A DNA stretch of 5,944 bases. Origin: an uncultured Streptococcus sp. GTDB lineage: Bacteria; Bacillota; Bacilli; Lactobacillales; Streptococcaceae. The notes beneath the pieces are model-generated. The model saw nothing but the letters and a program-made list of their open reading frames with translations. It was not told where the DNA came from and made no database searches. Position numbers and translations under genes: made by a program. Each line of letters begins with the position of its first letter. The first letter of the stretch is position 1. Of the stretch, positions 5,292 to 5,944 are shown piece after piece. The stretch covers positions 1 through 5,944 of the forward strand of contig CABSRC010000095.1 in NCBI GenBank assembly GCA_902480035.1, written 5' to 3'.

Positions 5292-5834
5292 TTATTTGAG
5301 CTTGTCATGCTCATAACGATGGCTCAACTCCAGCCCCTTAAAACCTTGCTGGCGGAGCGCCTCATAAACAATCATGCAGACGGTATTGGAGACATTTAAA
5401 CTACGAACATGCTCGTCATTCATCGGAATGCGAATAGTCTTCTCCTCGTGCTGACGCATAAAATCTTCCGGCAATCCTTTGTCCTCGCGTCCAAACAAGA
5501 AATAATGGGATTTCCCATCCTGATAAGAAACGTCCGAATAAGTCTGATTTGCAAACTTAGACACCAAGTGCACCTGACCGTCACGCGCTGCTTCCATAAA
5601 CTCTTCTAAGCTATCATAGAAACGGACATCCAACTTGTCCCAGTAATCGAGTCCTGCTCGCTTCATCTTGCGATCATCGATCGGAAAAGCCATGGGACGA
5701 ATAATATGTAAGGGGGAATTGGTTGCCGCACAGGTCCGTGCAATATTGCCCGTATTTTGTGGAATCTGAGGTTGGAACAAGACGATGTGGTTTTGAGCCG
5801 CTGACTCTTGGTAGTCTAGTTCTTCAATATTCAT
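5292..5834 (-). CDS. trmL: tRNA (cytidine/uridine-34) 2'-O-methyltransferase TrmL
   Basis: A 180-aa SPOUT-class (trefoil-knot, SpoU family) methyltransferase acting on the ribose of the wobble nucleotide; TrmL of E. coli modifies tRNA-Leu with CAA and UAA anticodons. Motif 1 is NTGNIARTC at 27-35, motif 2 is LFGREDKGLP at 113-122, and motif 3 is IPMNDEHVRSLNVSNT at 136-151, with Arg33, Glu117 and Asn150 at positions typically conserved. The core HIVLFQPQIPQNTGN begins only at residue 16. The N-terminal stretch MNIEELDYQESAAQN is therefore about 13-15 residues longer than in E. coli TrmL; I see no better start, although only a weak AAAGAG precedes ATG 5834. The gene lies alone between two terminators. 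It was formerly annotated as CspR or rRNA methylase homologue. Confidence 0.94.
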   Translation of the reverse strand: MNIEELDYQESAAQNHIVLFQPQIPQNTGNIARTCAATNSPLHIIRPMAFPIDDRKMKRAGLDYWDKLDVRFYDSLEEFMEAARDGQVHLVSKFANQTYSDVSYQDGKSHYFLFGREDKGLPEDFMRQHEEKTIRIPMNDEHVRSLNVSNTVCMIVYEALRQQGFKGLELSHRYEHDKLK

Positions 5835-5852
5835 ACTCGATCTCTTTCTGAT

Positions 5853-5899
5853 AAAAAAATAGCCACACTGCCCGGAGTCAAGCTCAGCAAACAGCGTGG
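5853..5899 (-). terminator. Intrinsic terminator upstream of trmL
   Basis: On the minus strand CCACGCTG (5892-5899) pairs with CAGTGTGG (5863-5870) in an 8-bp stem with one G-U. The loop is 21 nt, and CTA plus seven T (5853-5859) follow. It should end transcription of a gene lying beyond 5944. The loop contains TTGACT (5876-5881), a good -35-like hexamer that may belong to a trmL promoter, but the best -10 candidate (TTTTAT, 19 bp on) is poor. Confidence 0.7.
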
Positions 5900-5910
5900 T
5901 TACAGCTTCA

Positions 5911-5944
5911 TTAACTTAACTCACAACAGGTTTGAGGTAAATCA
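5911..5944 (-). other. Possible 3' end of an upstream minus-strand gene
   Basis: A terminator at 5853-5899 implies a gene ending just before it. Two minus frames end here: one reads IYLKPVVS then TAA (5916-5918), the other DLPQTCCELS then TAA (5911-5913). Too few residues are present to choose between them or to name a family. Confidence 0.25.

Noticed and set aside
1..5944. Mobile elements, CRISPR arrays, defence or toxin-antitoxin genes
   Set aside because: There are no transposase or integrase motifs, no regularly spaced repeats, no attachment-site-like duplications and no island-like change in gene content. All genes are core metabolic, transport or tRNA-modification genes.

Overview
The window reads as chromosomal DNA of a low-GC Gram-positive coccus, most likely a Streptococcus of the mitis/sanguinis type. 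This rests on remembered resemblance of the tRNA-modification proteins, RibU and TrmL to streptococcal homologues; no search was run. Every gene I can support is on the minus strand, so transcription runs from high to low coordinates. No phage, IS, CRISPR, rRNA or tRNA gene is visible.

In transcription order: (1) 5835-5944 holds the possible end of an upstream gene and its intrinsic terminator. (2) trmL (5292-5834) encodes a tRNA wobble 2'-O-methyltransferase and ends at a strong CUUG-loop terminator. (3) A promoter embedded in that terminator starts a ~450-nt leader with an FMN riboswitch (4981-5207), then ribU (riboflavin ECF S component) and an overlapping PAP2 phosphatase gene. (4) A second intrinsic terminator follows, with another promoter embedded in it. 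It drives mnmL (radical SAM), mnmM (methyltransferase), a small unrecognised 84-aa gene, and a CPA1-type Na+/H+ antiporter that runs off the window at base 1. Within each operon, genes overlap or lie within 12 nt of each other.

Functional themes: flavin uptake under FMN feedback (riboswitch, RibU, possibly a flavin-phosphate phosphatase), and anticodon wobble modification (MnmL and MnmM at the C5 side chain of U34, TrmL at the ribose of nucleotide 34).

The most interesting signals are in the regulatory DNA. At both operon borders the terminator stem or loop carries the -35 element, the T-tract is the promoter spacer, and a TGn-extended -10 follows directly. At the mnmL border the predicted transcription start falls on or next to the ATG, suggesting a leaderless mRNA. 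The ribU leader has two competing helices that can be drawn as a complete translational switch: an 11-bp hairpin burying the ribU Shine-Dalgarno, and a 15-pair long-range helix between its 5' arm and the 3' strand of riboswitch P1. These are readings by eye and have not been folded computationally.
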